Assembly (NCBI GenBank): GCA_963708795.1
Contig: CAVPUH010000001.1
Location: forward strand, 292,233 to 356,232
Origin: DAIQRJ01 sp963708795
GTDB taxonomy: Bacteria; Actinomycetota; Actinomycetes; Propionibacteriales; DAIQRJ01
Length of the DNA stretch: 64,000 nt
Direction: 5' to 3'
In this document: positions 52,277 through 61,292 of the stretch, one piece after another
How positions within the stretch are numbered: position 1 is the stretch's first letter
Layout: every line of letters starts with the position of its first letter
Program-made: the position numbers and the translations under genes
The notes under the pieces: model-generated
The model's input: only the letters and a program-made list of their open reading frames with translations
What the model was told of the DNA's origin: nothing
Databases searched by the model: none

Positions 52277-53991
52277 ACCGCACCGGCGTCGAAGAGGCCA
52301 TCACCCGAGCGCACCGAGAGGAGTGGGCCCGCGTCGTGGCGTCCCTGACGAGGCGATTCGGCGACCTCGACATCGCCGAGGAGGCCGCGGCCGAGGCGTT
52401 CGCCGTCGCTGTCGAGCGGTGGCCGACCGACGGCGTGCCGCCGAATCCCGGCGCCTGGTTGACGACCACCGCCAACCGCAAGGCCATCGACCGGATCCGA
52501 CGCGAGAACAAGCGCGACGACAAGCAGCGGGAGGCCCAGGTGTTGTACGACGATCCGCCCGAGCGTCTCGGCGCGATCGACGACGACCGGCTCCGGTTGA
52601 TCTTCACCTGCTGTCACCCGGCCCTCGCCATGGAGACCCGGGTGGCGCTCACGCTGCGGATGGTCGGCGGCCTCACCGTGCCGGAGATCGCACGTGCGTT
52701 TCTCGTGCAGGAGTCGACGATGGGCCGACGGATCACGCGCGCGAAGGACAAGATCCGGGACGCCCGCATCCCCTATCGGGTGCCCTCGGCCGACGATCTC
52801 CCGGCCCGCGTCTCCGGCGTGCTGGCGGTCCTCTTCCTCGTCTTCAACGAGGGGTACCTCGCCACCGGACCCGACACCGATCCCGTCCGTCCCGACCTGA
52901 CCGCCGAGGCCATCCGGCTCACCCGGCTGATCCATGCCCTCGTGCCCGAGGACGGCGAGGTGGTCGGGCTACTGGCGCTGATGCTCCTCACCGAGTCACG
53001 CCGCACGGCGCGGATATCGGCGGACGGCGAACTCGTCGCCCTCGCCGACCAGGACCGTGGGACCTGGGACGTGACGCTGATCGCCGAGGGCCATGGGCTG
53101 GTGCGCGGGCGACTGGCGGCGGGGGTGGCACCCGGTCGTTACCAGATCCTCGCGGCCATCAACGCCGTCCACACGTCAGCACGTCATGTGGGCGATACCG
53201 ACTGGTCGCAGGTCATCGCCCTCTACGACCAGCTCCTGCGGCTCGACCCGTCGCCCATCGTGGCCCTCAACCGGGCCGTGGCGGTCGCCGAACTCGATGG
53301 CCCCGAGGTGGCCCTGGCCACGGTCGATCGCCTCGACGACACGCTCGGCGGTTACCACGCCTACCACGCCACCCGGGCGGACCTGCTCCGCCGACTGGGC
53401 CGACGTCAGGAAGCACGAGCGGCCTACGACACGGCAATCCAGCAGGCGGGTAACTCCGCCGAGATCGCCTACCTGACCCGCCGACGCGACGAACTGCCCG
53501 ACACGCCAAGCGACATCGTGAGCGCCACCCTCGCGATCCGGGCAGGTGCAGCGACGGTGTTTGCGGTGCTGGCAGATCCGACCACCCATGCCGCCGTCGA
53601 CGGAACCGGGTGGGTGCAGGAAGCGGTCGATACGGCCCCGCTGGTCGAAGCGGGGCAGGTCTTCCGGATGGGCATGTATCACGCCGGTCATCCCGACGGC
53701 GATTACCAGATCGCCAACCAGGTGGAGGTATTCGACCCGCCACACGCGATCCGATGGCGTCCGGGCGTCGAGAAGGACGACGGGCACCTGGAGTTCGGCG
53801 GCTGGACGTGGCGGTACGACCTGGTCCCCTTGGGGCCGACCGAGACCGACGTCACGCTCACCTACGACTGGTCGGCGGTGCCGGAGTCGATCCGTGAGTA
53901 TCTCCAGTTCCCACCGTTCGGCCCGGAGCATCTGAGCAACTCGCTGCATCACCTGGCCGAGCTCGCCGCTACACGTGAGCGGCACGCCTGA
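52273..53991 (+). CDS. ECF42-type sigma factor fused to an SRPBCC domain
   Basis: An unbroken 572-residue reading frame. Residues 1-413 are an ECF42 sigma factor: EEAITRAHREEWARVVASL, RRFGDLDIAEEAAAEAFAV, PPNPGAWLTTTANRKAID, LTVPEIARAFLVQESTMGR, then the TPR-like part with VFNEGYLATG and HATRADLLRRLGRRQEAR. From about residue 415 it continues into an SRPBCC/polyketide-cyclase-like domain (ATVFAVLADPTTHAAVDG, WRPGVEKDDGHLEFGGW, LSNSLHHLAELAAT). The start is unclear: conserved residues begin at CTG 52273, while the first GTG is 52333. The SRPBCC part normally stands alone, so this fusion is unusual. Confidence 0.82.
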   Translation: MNRTGVEEAITRAHREEWARVVASLTRRFGDLDIAEEAAAEAFAVAVERWPTDGVPPNPGAWLTTTANRKAIDRIRRENKRDDKQREAQVLYDDPPERLGAIDDDRLRLIFTCCHPALAMETRVALTLRMVGGLTVPEIARAFLVQESTMGRRITRAKDKIRDARIPYRVPSADDLPARVSGVLAVLFLVFNEGYLATGPDTDPVRPDLTAEAIRLTRLIHALVPEDGEVVGLLALMLLTESRRTARISADGELVALADQDRGTWDVTLIAEGHGLVRGRLAAGVAPGRYQILAAINAVHTSARHVGDTDWSQVIALYDQLLRLDPSPIVALNRAVAVAELDGPEVALATVDRLDDTLGGYHAYHATRADLLRRLGRRQEARAAYDTAIQQAGNSAEIAYLTRRRDELPDTPSDIVSATLAIRAGAATVFAVLADPTTHAAVDGTGWVQEAVDTAPLVEAGQVFRMGMYHAGHPDGDYQIANQVEVFDPPHAIRWRPGVEKDDGHLEFGGWTWRYDLVPLGPTETDVTLTYDWSAVPESIREYLQFPPFGPEHLSNSLHHLAELAATRERHA

Positions 53992-54061
53992 GGTTCGTCC
54001 GCACCTGCGTCGATCCGGCGACCTCGGGTCTACGGAGCGCGAGCTCTGAGATAGTCCTGCG

Positions 54062-55174
54062 ATGGCACCTCCGCAGCGGTCGCTGTGGTCACACGGTGAC
54101 TTCATGCGGCTGTGGCTGGCGCAGACGCTGTCCCTGGTCGGCAGCCAGTTCGGCGGCCTGGCGCTTCCACTGGTCGCGATCCTTGTGCTGCACGCATCGG
54201 CTCCCGAGGTGGGGTTGCTGACCGGGATCGCCGGCGTCCCGTGGCTGCTGATCGGACTGTTCGTAGGCGTGGGCGTCGACCGCGTCCGGAGGCGGCCGAT
54301 CCTCGTCGCTGCCGATCTGGGCCGCGGGCTGGCCCTGGCCTGGGTTCCGGTTGCGGCTGCACTCGGCGTCCTGCGCATCGAACAGCTCTACGTCGTCGCC
54401 TTCGTCGTCGGGACATGCGCGGTCTTCTTCGAGACCGCGTATCAGTCCTACCTCCCCACCTTGGTCGGGAGGGAGTCGCTGATCGAAGGCAACAGCAAGC
54501 TGGCCGCGACCGAGAGCATCGCCGGCGTGGCCGGTCCGACCGTCGCGGGCGTGGTGATCCAGTTCGTGAGCGCTCCGCTCGCGGTCGCCGTCGACGCCTG
54601 CTCGTATCTGCTTTCCGCGTTGAGCTTGCGCGGTATCCGGCGGATCGAGCCGTCGGCCGGAGTCGTCGCCCCAGCGTCCGGTCGCCGCCCTGGCCGAGGG
54701 CATGCACTTCCTGTGGCGACAAGCCCTCATCCGAGCCTTCGCACTCTCGAACGCGACGTTCATGCTGTTCTTCACCGCGTTACAGGCCGTGCTGCTCGTC
54801 TACTACTCCAACGACGCCGGGCCGTCGGCCTCGTCGCTGTTCCCCTCACTCTGGCGCTGCCGGACCACGCGGTCGTACCGGCCCTCATCGTCGGGTTGCT
54901 GCTGCACGCTTTCGGGTGGTCGCTGTGGAGCGTCCATCAAGGCTCGACTCGCCAGCTCCTGGCACCGGATCGCATCCGCGGACGGGTGAACGGGAGCTTC
55001 CTGTTCATGGTGCGCGGCATGACCGCCGTCGGCGGCTTCGTCGGTGCCGGGCTCGCAGCAGCGGTCGGGGTACAGACCACGATCGTCGTGACCGTGGCCG
55101 GCGCGCTGGTCGGGTCTGCGTGGCTGCTCGTGCCCGGGCTGATCCGGCTGCGGGTACTCGCGACGATGGAGTGA
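54062..55174 (+). pseudogene. MFS transporter, frameshifted and apparently internally deleted
   Basis: A major-facilitator efflux protein of the EntS/multidrug type. The N-terminal half from ATG 54062 is clean: LWLAQTLSLVGSQFGGLAL, PWLLIGLFVGVGVDRVRRR, FETAYQSYLPTLVGRESL, AATESIAGVAGPTVAGV. A +1 break near 54680 leads to EGMHFLWRQALIRAFALSN, and a second near 54840 returns to the first frame at ALPDHAVVPALIVGLLLHA and DRIRGRVNGSFLFMVRG. Between the two, the stretch normally holding helices 8-9 is too short by roughly 50 residues. This suggests a real deletion, so the gene may be inactive. Confidence 0.7.
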
Positions 55175-55225
55175 CGGCCTCGCCGTTGCGCCCGGGCACC
55201 GGCCGCCTCTTGACGAACCTTTGTC

Positions 55226-55253
55226 GTAGATATCTACTGTGCTAGGTATCTAG
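55226..55253. promoter_or_regulatory. Paired palindromic operators for the GntR-ABC operon
   Basis: GTAGATATCTAC (55226-55237) is a perfect 12-base palindrome. CTAGGTATCTAG (55242-55253) is a second, outer-matched palindrome 16 bases further on. A weak TTGACG -35 lies at 55210-55215. The GntR gene starts at 55271. Paired sites of this kind are typical of YtrA-type autorepression. Confidence 0.6.
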
Positions 55254-55270
55254 ATGAATGGGAAGTCTTG

Positions 55271-55660
55271 ATGATCGAGTTCTCGCTGGATGGCCGCTCG
55301 GGGGTGGCGCCCTACCTCCAGGTCGTCCATCAGGTACGACGCGCCTTGCGCCTCGGCCTGCTCGTCAAGGGCGACCAGCTACCCACCGTCAAGGATGTCG
55401 TGGCCAGCCTGGCGATCAACCCGAACACCGTCCTGAAGGCCTACCGCGAGTTGGAGCGCGACGGGCTCGTCGCCGCCCGGCCGGGAGTCGGCACGTTCGT
55501 CACCCGCACGCTCGCCGACGCCTCACTGGCAGCACACGAGCCACTGCGGCGCGACCTGGAGCGATGGCTCGACAGGGCACGATCGGCCGGGCTCGACGAG
55601 GAGAGCATCGAGGCCCTCTTCACGAGCACGTTTCGCACCGTGAGCGAGGAGATCGCGTGA
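55271..55660 (+). CDS. GntR family regulator, YtrA subfamily
   Basis: A 129-residue regulator. The winged helix is in residues 10-80 (GVAPYLQVVHQVRRALRLG, LPTVKDVVASLAINPNTVL, ELERDGLVAARPGVGTFV). The short C-terminal helical tail of about 45 residues is the YtrA dimerisation type, with no ligand domain. YtrA regulators control adjacent ABC transporter operons, as here: the ATPase GTG overlaps its stop. Palindromic sites lie just upstream. ATG 55271 is preferred over the TTG before it. Confidence 0.88.
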   Translation: MIEFSLDGRSGVAPYLQVVHQVRRALRLGLLVKGDQLPTVKDVVASLAINPNTVLKAYRELERDGLVAARPGVGTFVTRTLADASLAAHEPLRRDLERWLDRARSAGLDEESIEALFTSTFRTVSEEIA

Positions 55661-56550
55661 GCGCCGCCGTGACGGCCCGCGGCCTGGGCAAGCAGTATCG
55701 GCGGCGCTGGGCGCTGCGCGATTGCACCCTCGAGATCCCTGTCGGCCGGGTCACCGGTCTCGTAGGGCCGAACGGCGCCGGCAAATCCACGTTGCTCAAT
55801 CTCGTGGTCGGGATCCTGACCCCCACGGTGGGAACCATCGAGGTCTGCGGCGGACGACCGGCCGCAGACTCGTCGCAGCTGGCGAAGGTCGGCTTCGTCG
55901 CCCAGGACACCCCGACGTACGCCAGGCTCACGGTCGCCGACCATCTGCGCCTGGGTGCACACCTCAACCCGGGGTGGGACGACGCGGCAGCTCGACGACG
56001 GATCGCCCGACTCGGGCTCGATCCGGGCCAGCGAGCCGGCCAGCTCTCCGGCGGACAGCAGGCCCAGCTCGCGTTGACACTGGGGTTGGCCAAGCGGCCC
56101 GAGTTGCTCGTCCTCGACGAGCCCGTCGCGAGCCTGGACCCGCTGGCCCGACGGGAGTTCCTGCAGGTGTTGATGGAGGCTGTGGCCGAGGAGGAGATCA
56201 GTGTGCTGCTCTCCTCCCACGTCGTGTCCGACCTCGAACGCGTCTGCGACCACGTCGTCGTCCTGGTCGACTCGCAGGTGCGGGTGGCCGGCGACGTGGA
56301 GTGGCTACTCGCCACGCACCACCGGCTGTCCGGGCCGTTGCGCGACCCCGCCAGGTTGCCCGCGGACCAGCACGTCGTCTGGGCCAGCCACACCGATCGT
56401 CAGTCCACTTACGTCGTGCGAACGGAGTCCCCGATCCTCGATCCGGTCTGGTCGATCTCTTCACTGGGTCTGGAAGATCTCGTGCTCGCCTACATGGAAG
56501 GACCGGCATCCGTGGCTCCGGTCAGCGCTCGGTTGGAGGTCCTCCGGTGA
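55657..56550 (+). CDS. ABC transporter ATP-binding protein (YtrB-like)
   Basis: A 297-residue ABC ATPase. Walker A is GPNGAGKSTLLNLVVG, the Q-loop is FVAQDTPTYARLT, the signature is QLSGGQQAQLALTLGLA, Walker B is ELLVLDEPVASLDP, and the switch is LLSSHVVSDLERV. A C-terminal stretch of about 80 residues is less conserved. The start GTG overlaps the GntR stop and the stop overlaps the permease GTG, so regulator, ATPase and permease are one coupled unit. Confidence 0.9.
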   Translation: MSAAVTARGLGKQYRRRWALRDCTLEIPVGRVTGLVGPNGAGKSTLLNLVVGILTPTVGTIEVCGGRPAADSSQLAKVGFVAQDTPTYARLTVADHLRLGAHLNPGWDDAAARRRIARLGLDPGQRAGQLSGGQQAQLALTLGLAKRPELLVLDEPVASLDPLARREFLQVLMEAVAEEEISVLLSSHVVSDLERVCDHVVVLVDSQVRVAGDVEWLLATHHRLSGPLRDPARLPADQHVVWASHTDRQSTYVVRTESPILDPVWSISSLGLEDLVLAYMEGPASVAPVSARLEVLR

Positions 56551-57578
56551 TCTGGCTGACCTGGCGACAGTGCCGCACGCAGTTCATCGCCGTCTACGGG
56601 CTCGTGGCAGCAGCCTGTGTCTGGCTCGCCCTCACCGGCCCCGCGCTGGCCGGCCTCGCTGAACGAAACGAGGACGTCTACGACCTCCTCACCAGCACCG
56701 ACCGGCTGCTCTTCAACGGCGGTATCGCCGCCCTCGCGGTGGCGCCGGCGATTGTCGGGATCTTCTGGGGCGCGCCATTGGTGGCCCGAGAGCTTGAGAC
56801 CGGCACATATCGGCTCGCCTGGAATCAGTCGGTCACCCGCGGCCACTGGCTCGCGGCGAAACTCGGCTTCTCGGTGCTCGCGGTCGCGGTGGCGATCGGG
56901 ATCCTCACCACGGCGATCACGTGGTGGGCACAGCCGCTCGACGGCGCCACGGGAAATGCGCGTGGGAGCCTGGCCTCACGACTCACTCCGATCGCGTTCG
57001 CCATGCGTGGCTTCGTCCCCATCGGCTACGCCGTCTTCGCACTCCTCCTGGGGACGTTGATCGGGCTGATCATTCGCCGGTCGGTACCCGCGATGGCGCT
57101 GGCCCTCGCGATCTACGTCGTCGTCCAGGTCGCCGTGCCGTTGTGGGTCCGCCCGCACCTGGTCCCGGCGACCACGACCTCGATGGTGATATCGCAGGCC
57201 ACCCTCGACGGGATCAGCAGCGACAGCGCAGGCACGCTCACCATCACCACCCACGCGAATCCTGGCGACTGGATCCTGTCCAACCACACTGTCGATGCTC
57301 GCGGTAGAGCCGCAGCGCTCCCGTCATGGTTCAGCGAGTGTCTCCCGCCACCTCCTGGCGCCGGGCAGCCGACCGACAGCGTGAAGGTGAAGGCGAGCCG
57401 CGGGACGCTGGACGACTGCATGGCCAAACTCGCTGAGCAGGGCTACCGGCAACGCCTCGTCTACCAGCCACACAACCACTTCTGGCACCTGCAGTGGGCA
57501 GAGACCGGCATGTACCTCGCCGCCTCGGCGTTGCTCGCCTGGCTCTCATTCTGGTGGACGCGCCGCCGGCTGTCCTGA
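56547..57578 (+). CDS. ABC transporter permease
   Basis: A 343-residue membrane protein starting WLTWRQCRTQFIAVYGL, a motif common to permeases of actinobacterial GntR-ABC operons. Helices include GLVAAACVWLALTGPALAG, IAALAVAPAIVGIFWGAPL, LGFSVLAVAVAIGILTTAI, YAVFALLLGTLIGLIIRR and LALAIYVVVQVAVPLWV. A large extracytoplasmic loop (about 215-310) has two Cys. A last helix, YLAASALLAWLSFWW, precedes TRRRLS. RELETGTYRLAWNQSVTR is the conserved cytoplasmic block. The transported substrate is unknown. Confidence 0.86.
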   Translation: MIWLTWRQCRTQFIAVYGLVAAACVWLALTGPALAGLAERNEDVYDLLTSTDRLLFNGGIAALAVAPAIVGIFWGAPLVARELETGTYRLAWNQSVTRGHWLAAKLGFSVLAVAVAIGILTTAITWWAQPLDGATGNARGSLASRLTPIAFAMRGFVPIGYAVFALLLGTLIGLIIRRSVPAMALALAIYVVVQVAVPLWVRPHLVPATTTSMVISQATLDGISSDSAGTLTITTHANPGDWILSNHTVDARGRAAALPSWFSECLPPPPGAGQPTDSVKVKASRGTLDDCMAKLAEQGYRQRLVYQPHNHFWHLQWAETGMYLAASALLAWLSFWWTRRRLS

Positions 57579-57717
57579 TCGGAACCCGGCGGGTCCATGA
57601 GTACCGCCCGCCGCCTGGTCGACCGACCTGCTCGTCCTTATAGAGTCGGTGTGTTCTCAGCCAGGACTACAGGCGGTGGCATCACCACCTCCTTCACCAG
57701 GACAGAGAGGTCTGAAC

Positions 57718-58939
57718 ATGAAGATCGGCGTCATCGGCACCGGGCAGTTCGCGCGGAGCTTCATCGCCTTGTGGCAGCTCCACCCCGACGTCGAGGAGGT
57801 CTACGTCACCGACCTCGTCCCCGAGCGCGCGAACGAGCACGTCGAGCGCCACGGCCTCGCCGGGAGCTTCGCCACCGTCGAGGAGCTGTTGGCCTCCGAC
57901 GTCGACTCCGTGGCCGTCATGACGCAGCGCTGGTCCCACGGCCCGATCGTGCTTGCAGGCACTGGAGGCCGGCAAGAACGTCTACTCCGCGGTCCCGATG
58001 GCGATCAGCGTCGAGGAGATCGAGGCGATCGTGCGGAAGGTCGAGGAGACCGGCCTGATCTACATGATGGGCGAGACCAGCTACTACAACCCTGCTGTGG
58101 TGTGGGCCCGTGGCCAGATCGCCGACGGTGCCTTCGGGCGGGTGTTCTACTCCGAGGGCGACTACGTCCACGACATGGACAACGGCTTCTACGCCGCGTA
58201 CCGGTACAGCGGTGGCGACGACTGGAAGAGCACCGCGAGCTTCCCGCCGATGCTCTACCCGACGCACGCCATCGGTGGGATGCTCGGCGCACTGCCGACG
58301 TACGCCACCTCGGTGAGCTGCATCGGCATCCACGACGACCGGGGCGACGGCGTGTTCGATCGTGACGTCTCGCGGTGGGGCAACGACTTCTCGAACATGA
58401 CGGCGCTGTTCGAACTGGCGGACGGCGGCGCCATGCGGAGCAACGAGTTCCGCCGGGTCGGTTACTGGAATGGCCACGAGAGCCGCTTCCGGTTCTACGG
58501 CACCGACCAGGTCTTCGAGCAGTCCGGCCACGGCGCCACCCTGAGCGTCAAGACCGAGGGCGAGGACTACGCCAAGGGCGAGACGCGCGACATCAGCGAG
58601 CTGTTCTTCACCAAGAACAAGCAGATCCCCGAAGGCTTCGGCGACATCGACCCGGCCCTCATGCAGAGCTTCGCCTCCGGCATGGCGCCGGTGCACGACC
58701 GCTCGCGTCTGCCGAAGGAGTTCGAGGGCGCCCACAACGGGCACGAGGGCAGCCACCACTTCCTGGCCGACGACTTCGTGCGCGGCGTCGTCACTCGGAC
58801 GCACCCGCCGGTCAACGCCTGGAAGGCCGCCCGCTTCACCCTCCCCGGGGTGGTGGCGTACGACTCCGCCCGTCAGGGTGGCGCCCGGCTGGCCGTCCCC
58901 GACTTCGGAGACGGCCCCGGCGATCCCGGGTGGGGTTGA
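57718..58939 (+). CDS. Gfo/Idh/MocA family oxidoreductase, one frameshift
   Basis: An NAD(P)-dependent oxidoreductase of about 406 residues. The Rossmann start is MKIGVIGTGQFARSFIALW. A single extra T near 57955 shifts the frame; removing it joins HGPIVL to QALEAGKNVYSAVPMAISV. Further on, TGLIYMMGETSYYNPAVVW and MLYPTHAIGGMLGALPTYA hold the conserved Tyr/His, and LADDFVRGVVTRTHPPVNAW closes the family pattern. The EKP motif is replaced by SAVPMA, which is seen in a subgroup. ATG 57718 was taken as start. The substrate is unknown; no pathway partner is adjacent. Confidence 0.82.
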
Positions 58940-58967
58940 TGCTTCGCCGAGTGGGCGGTTGGTGGCC

Positions 58968-59450
58968 TCATTCGGGCGTCCGGGCTCGGCACAGCTCGGC
59001 CAGCGCCCGGTCGATCGACGCGAGGTCAGGAAGGTATGTCGTGGCGTCCCACCACAAGCTCTGGGTCATCTCGTCGTTCTCGACGAATGCAGTTCGGGAC
59101 GTCACTGTGCCGCGGTAGATCGCGAGATGCTCGAGACGTCGCGCCGGGGCGTACCAAACCCGTGCGATACCTGCGAGCGCCAACGTGTCGGCGCGCTGTC
59201 CGCTCTCCTCGAGGAGTTCGCGGATTGCAGCGTCGCGGGGCGACTCACCGGGATCGAGCATGCCGCCCGGGAGTTCCCACGTCCGATGGAACCTGTTGAA
59301 GACCAGGAGACAGTCTCCGGCGTCCCAGAGGACGACGAGGGACGCGGTGAGCGGGATGGCCGGCTCGAGGTCGTCCAGGTGGCTCTCATCGACCTGGTCG
59401 AGTCGGAAGAGGACGCATCCGTCGGCCTGTTCAACGGGCAGCGAGACCAT
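58968..59450 (-). CDS. NUDIX hydrolase
   Basis: A 160-residue NUDIX protein. A first segment (ADGCVLFRLDQVDESHLDD) leads to the core LVVLWDAGDCLLVFNRFHR and a Nudix box running from ELPGGMLDPGESPRDAAIR to ELLEESG. It resembles 8-oxo-dGTP-type hydrolases, but the substrate is open. ATG 59450 is the first good start. It converges on the oxidoreductase gene and is separated from the tRNA fragment by about 150 bases without a gene. Confidence 0.84.
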   Translation of the reverse strand: MVSLPVEQADGCVLFRLDQVDESHLDDLEPAIPLTASLVVLWDAGDCLLVFNRFHRTWELPGGMLDPGESPRDAAIRELLEESGQRADTLALAGIARVWYAPARRLEHLAIYRGTVTSRTAFVENDEMTQSLWWDATTYLPDLASIDRALAELCRARTPE

Positions 59451-59599
59451 CCGTCGGATTCTGCCAGTTGCGGGCGGGACGGGTGTCGTCGACGGCGAGG
59501 AGTACGTTGCTCGTGGGCGGGACCGACGGTCGAGCCGAGCGGTGCGCGGTCTCGGAGGGACCGTTCGACTCACTACCGTGCCGTCTGGCCGACCTTACG

Positions 59600-59637
59600 T
59601 GGCGCGCTCGGCAGGATTCGAACCTGCAACCTTCTGA
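59600..59637 (-). tRNA. 3' fragment of a tRNA-Arg-like gene (possible att site)
   Basis: On the minus strand the sequence runs through TCAGAAGGTTGCAGG, TTCGAATCCTGC, CGAGCGCG and CCA. This is a T-arm with the TTCGAAT loop, a 7-base acceptor 3' strand, a discriminator base and an encoded CCA. The acceptor and variable regions match what I recall of actinobacterial tRNA-Arg(ACG). The anticodon loop, D-arm and 5' acceptor strand are absent; the match stops inside the anticodon stem at 59637, where IS110-side sequence begins. It is therefore not a functional gene. Such 3' halves are usual integration-site remnants. Confidence 0.75.
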
Positions 59638-59651
59638 CGCTTCTATGTTTG

Positions 59652-60736
59652 TCAATCGGCTGCTGCCGCGGATGTTTCGGCGGTGAGGGTGGTGGCGGTG
59701 TTGAGTGCGCGGTAGAGCTCGCGGGCGATGTAGCGCTTGAGGCACCTGCGGATCTCGCGGGTGGACTTTCCTTCGGCTGTTCGACGGGCAACGTATTCCT
59801 TGGTGGTGGGGCAGCATCGCATGCGGGTCACGGCGATGGTGTGGATCGCGCAGTTCAGGGCGCGGTCACCGCCGCGGTTGAGCCGGTGCCGAACCGTTTT
59901 GCCGCTGCTGGCTTGCAGGGGGCTGGTGCCCGAGAGCGCGGCGAACGCGGCGTCGCTTCGGCACCGTCCGGGGTGGGAGAACGACACAATCGCTTGAGCG
60001 GCAGTGACTGCACCGATGCCGCGACGCGCGGTCAACCCGGGAGCCATCTCGTCCACGATGGCCTGTAACCGAGCTCGGTTGTCCGCCAACGCGTCACGGC
60101 CGGCCCGCACGGCCAGAGCCAGCCGCGGGCCTCGCCCCGGCGCACGGTCTGCTCCCGAGCCGCGTCGCGTGGTGCTCGTCGCCGTGCTATCGCGACCAGC
60201 ATGGGATCGGTGAGGGTGGCACGGGCCAGATCACGCTCGGCGTCGCTACCGCCCAGCAGTAAAGCGCGGAGGCGATTGGTCTGGGCGGTGGTGGCCACGG
60301 CGAGGTCGTGGCGGGCGCCAAGGAGGATCCGCAGTGCCTCGCGGTCGCCATCGGCTCGAGGGACGGGGACCCGGTCGGCGTCGAGACGCAGCGCGGCGAG
60401 CACCGCGAGATGGGCATCGATCGGGTCGGACTTGCCTTTCCCCCGTCGAGCTTCACGTTCGGGCTGCTCGCACTCGATGACGGTCAGCCCGGCGGCCGCG
60501 ACGGCACGGGCGAGCCCGACGCCGAAGCTGCGAGTGCCCTCGATCGACACGACCACCCGCGGGCCCGGCGCCTGGTCCCTGATCCAGGCCAGCAACCCGG
60601 CGAAGCCCGAGCTGTCGTTGTTGATGGTTCGAGTTCCGATCACGGTGCCGGTCGGGAGGGCGATCTCCGCCTCGTGAGTATCGCGGTGGGTGTCGACACC
60701 AACGACGGCGTCGACGAGTTCTGCCAACATGGGCAT
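59652..60736 (-). mobile_element. IS110 family transposase, one frameshift
   Basis: A transposase of about 360 residues. The N-terminal RuvC-like DEDD domain has AVVGVDTHRDTHEAEIALP for the first Asp, VVVSIEGTRSFGVGLARAV for the Glu, and GKSDPIDAHLAVLAAL for a further Asp. The C-terminal Transposase_20 domain has LTARRGIGAVTAAQAIVSF, AAFAALSGTSPLQASSGK with the conserved Ser, and RLNRGGDRALNCAIHTIAV. One break near 60115 (one base missing or two extra) joins GEAR to LALAVRAGRDAL. ATG 60736 or 60730 starts it. Terminal repeats are not expected in this family and none are seen. Confidence 0.85.
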
Positions 60737-61292
60737 TGGCCTGGTCCTTCCTGGAGGGAGTGGGTCAACCGTCGGCACCGGCCTGGGTAGAGGTCACCGA
60801 GTGGCACATCTGTAACGGGTCACGCCCTCGAGCGGACAGGCTTCTGATCAGGCCAACTGGTGGACCAGGCCGGTGCCGGCAACCACGACGGGCAGGTCAG
60901 ATGAAGGGCACGCCAAAGCGGCCGAATCCGTAGAGAGCCACGCCGGGATCACCGACACCGAGCCTGCTGGTGCACCACCCAGGAGCACCACCACGACACT
61001 CACAGATCCGTAGTCCCATCGGGACCGGCTTACGGCCGTCTGGTTGGGCATTGCTGAGTGGTATCGGCCGGAACGATCCGGTGAACGGCACTGAGATCGG
61101 CGAGGGTTGCCGTCAATGCTGCCGTCAGTGAGAGTCGTGTTCGATTTCGAAACCAGGCGCGATCCACACTGCTCGGCGTAGTCCGTTGGCGGCTGGACGC
61201 GATGTCTGATGACTCGTCGTCCTGAGCCTGTCACGCACTCACTCCAGTTGCTCTGAGGGCTCTTGACGACTCGATATGGGAGGTTGGGCGTC
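60737..61292. other. Non-coding gap upstream of the IS110 transposase
   Basis: No convincing gene lies here; the open frames on both strands are Ser/Arg-rich and unlike protein. The part nearest the transposase start (about 60737-60930) would be the left end of the IS110 element, which in this family encodes a structured bridge RNA on the transposase strand. GC-rich complementary stretches are visible, such as the CCGGTGCCGGC region near 60870-60880. I could not define the element boundary. Confidence 0.4.

Noticed and set aside
60830..60860. CTTCTGATC right of the IS110 gene as the missing 5' half of the tRNA
   Set aside because: Only about nine bases match. The following sequence does not continue into an anticodon loop or D-arm, so it is likely chance.
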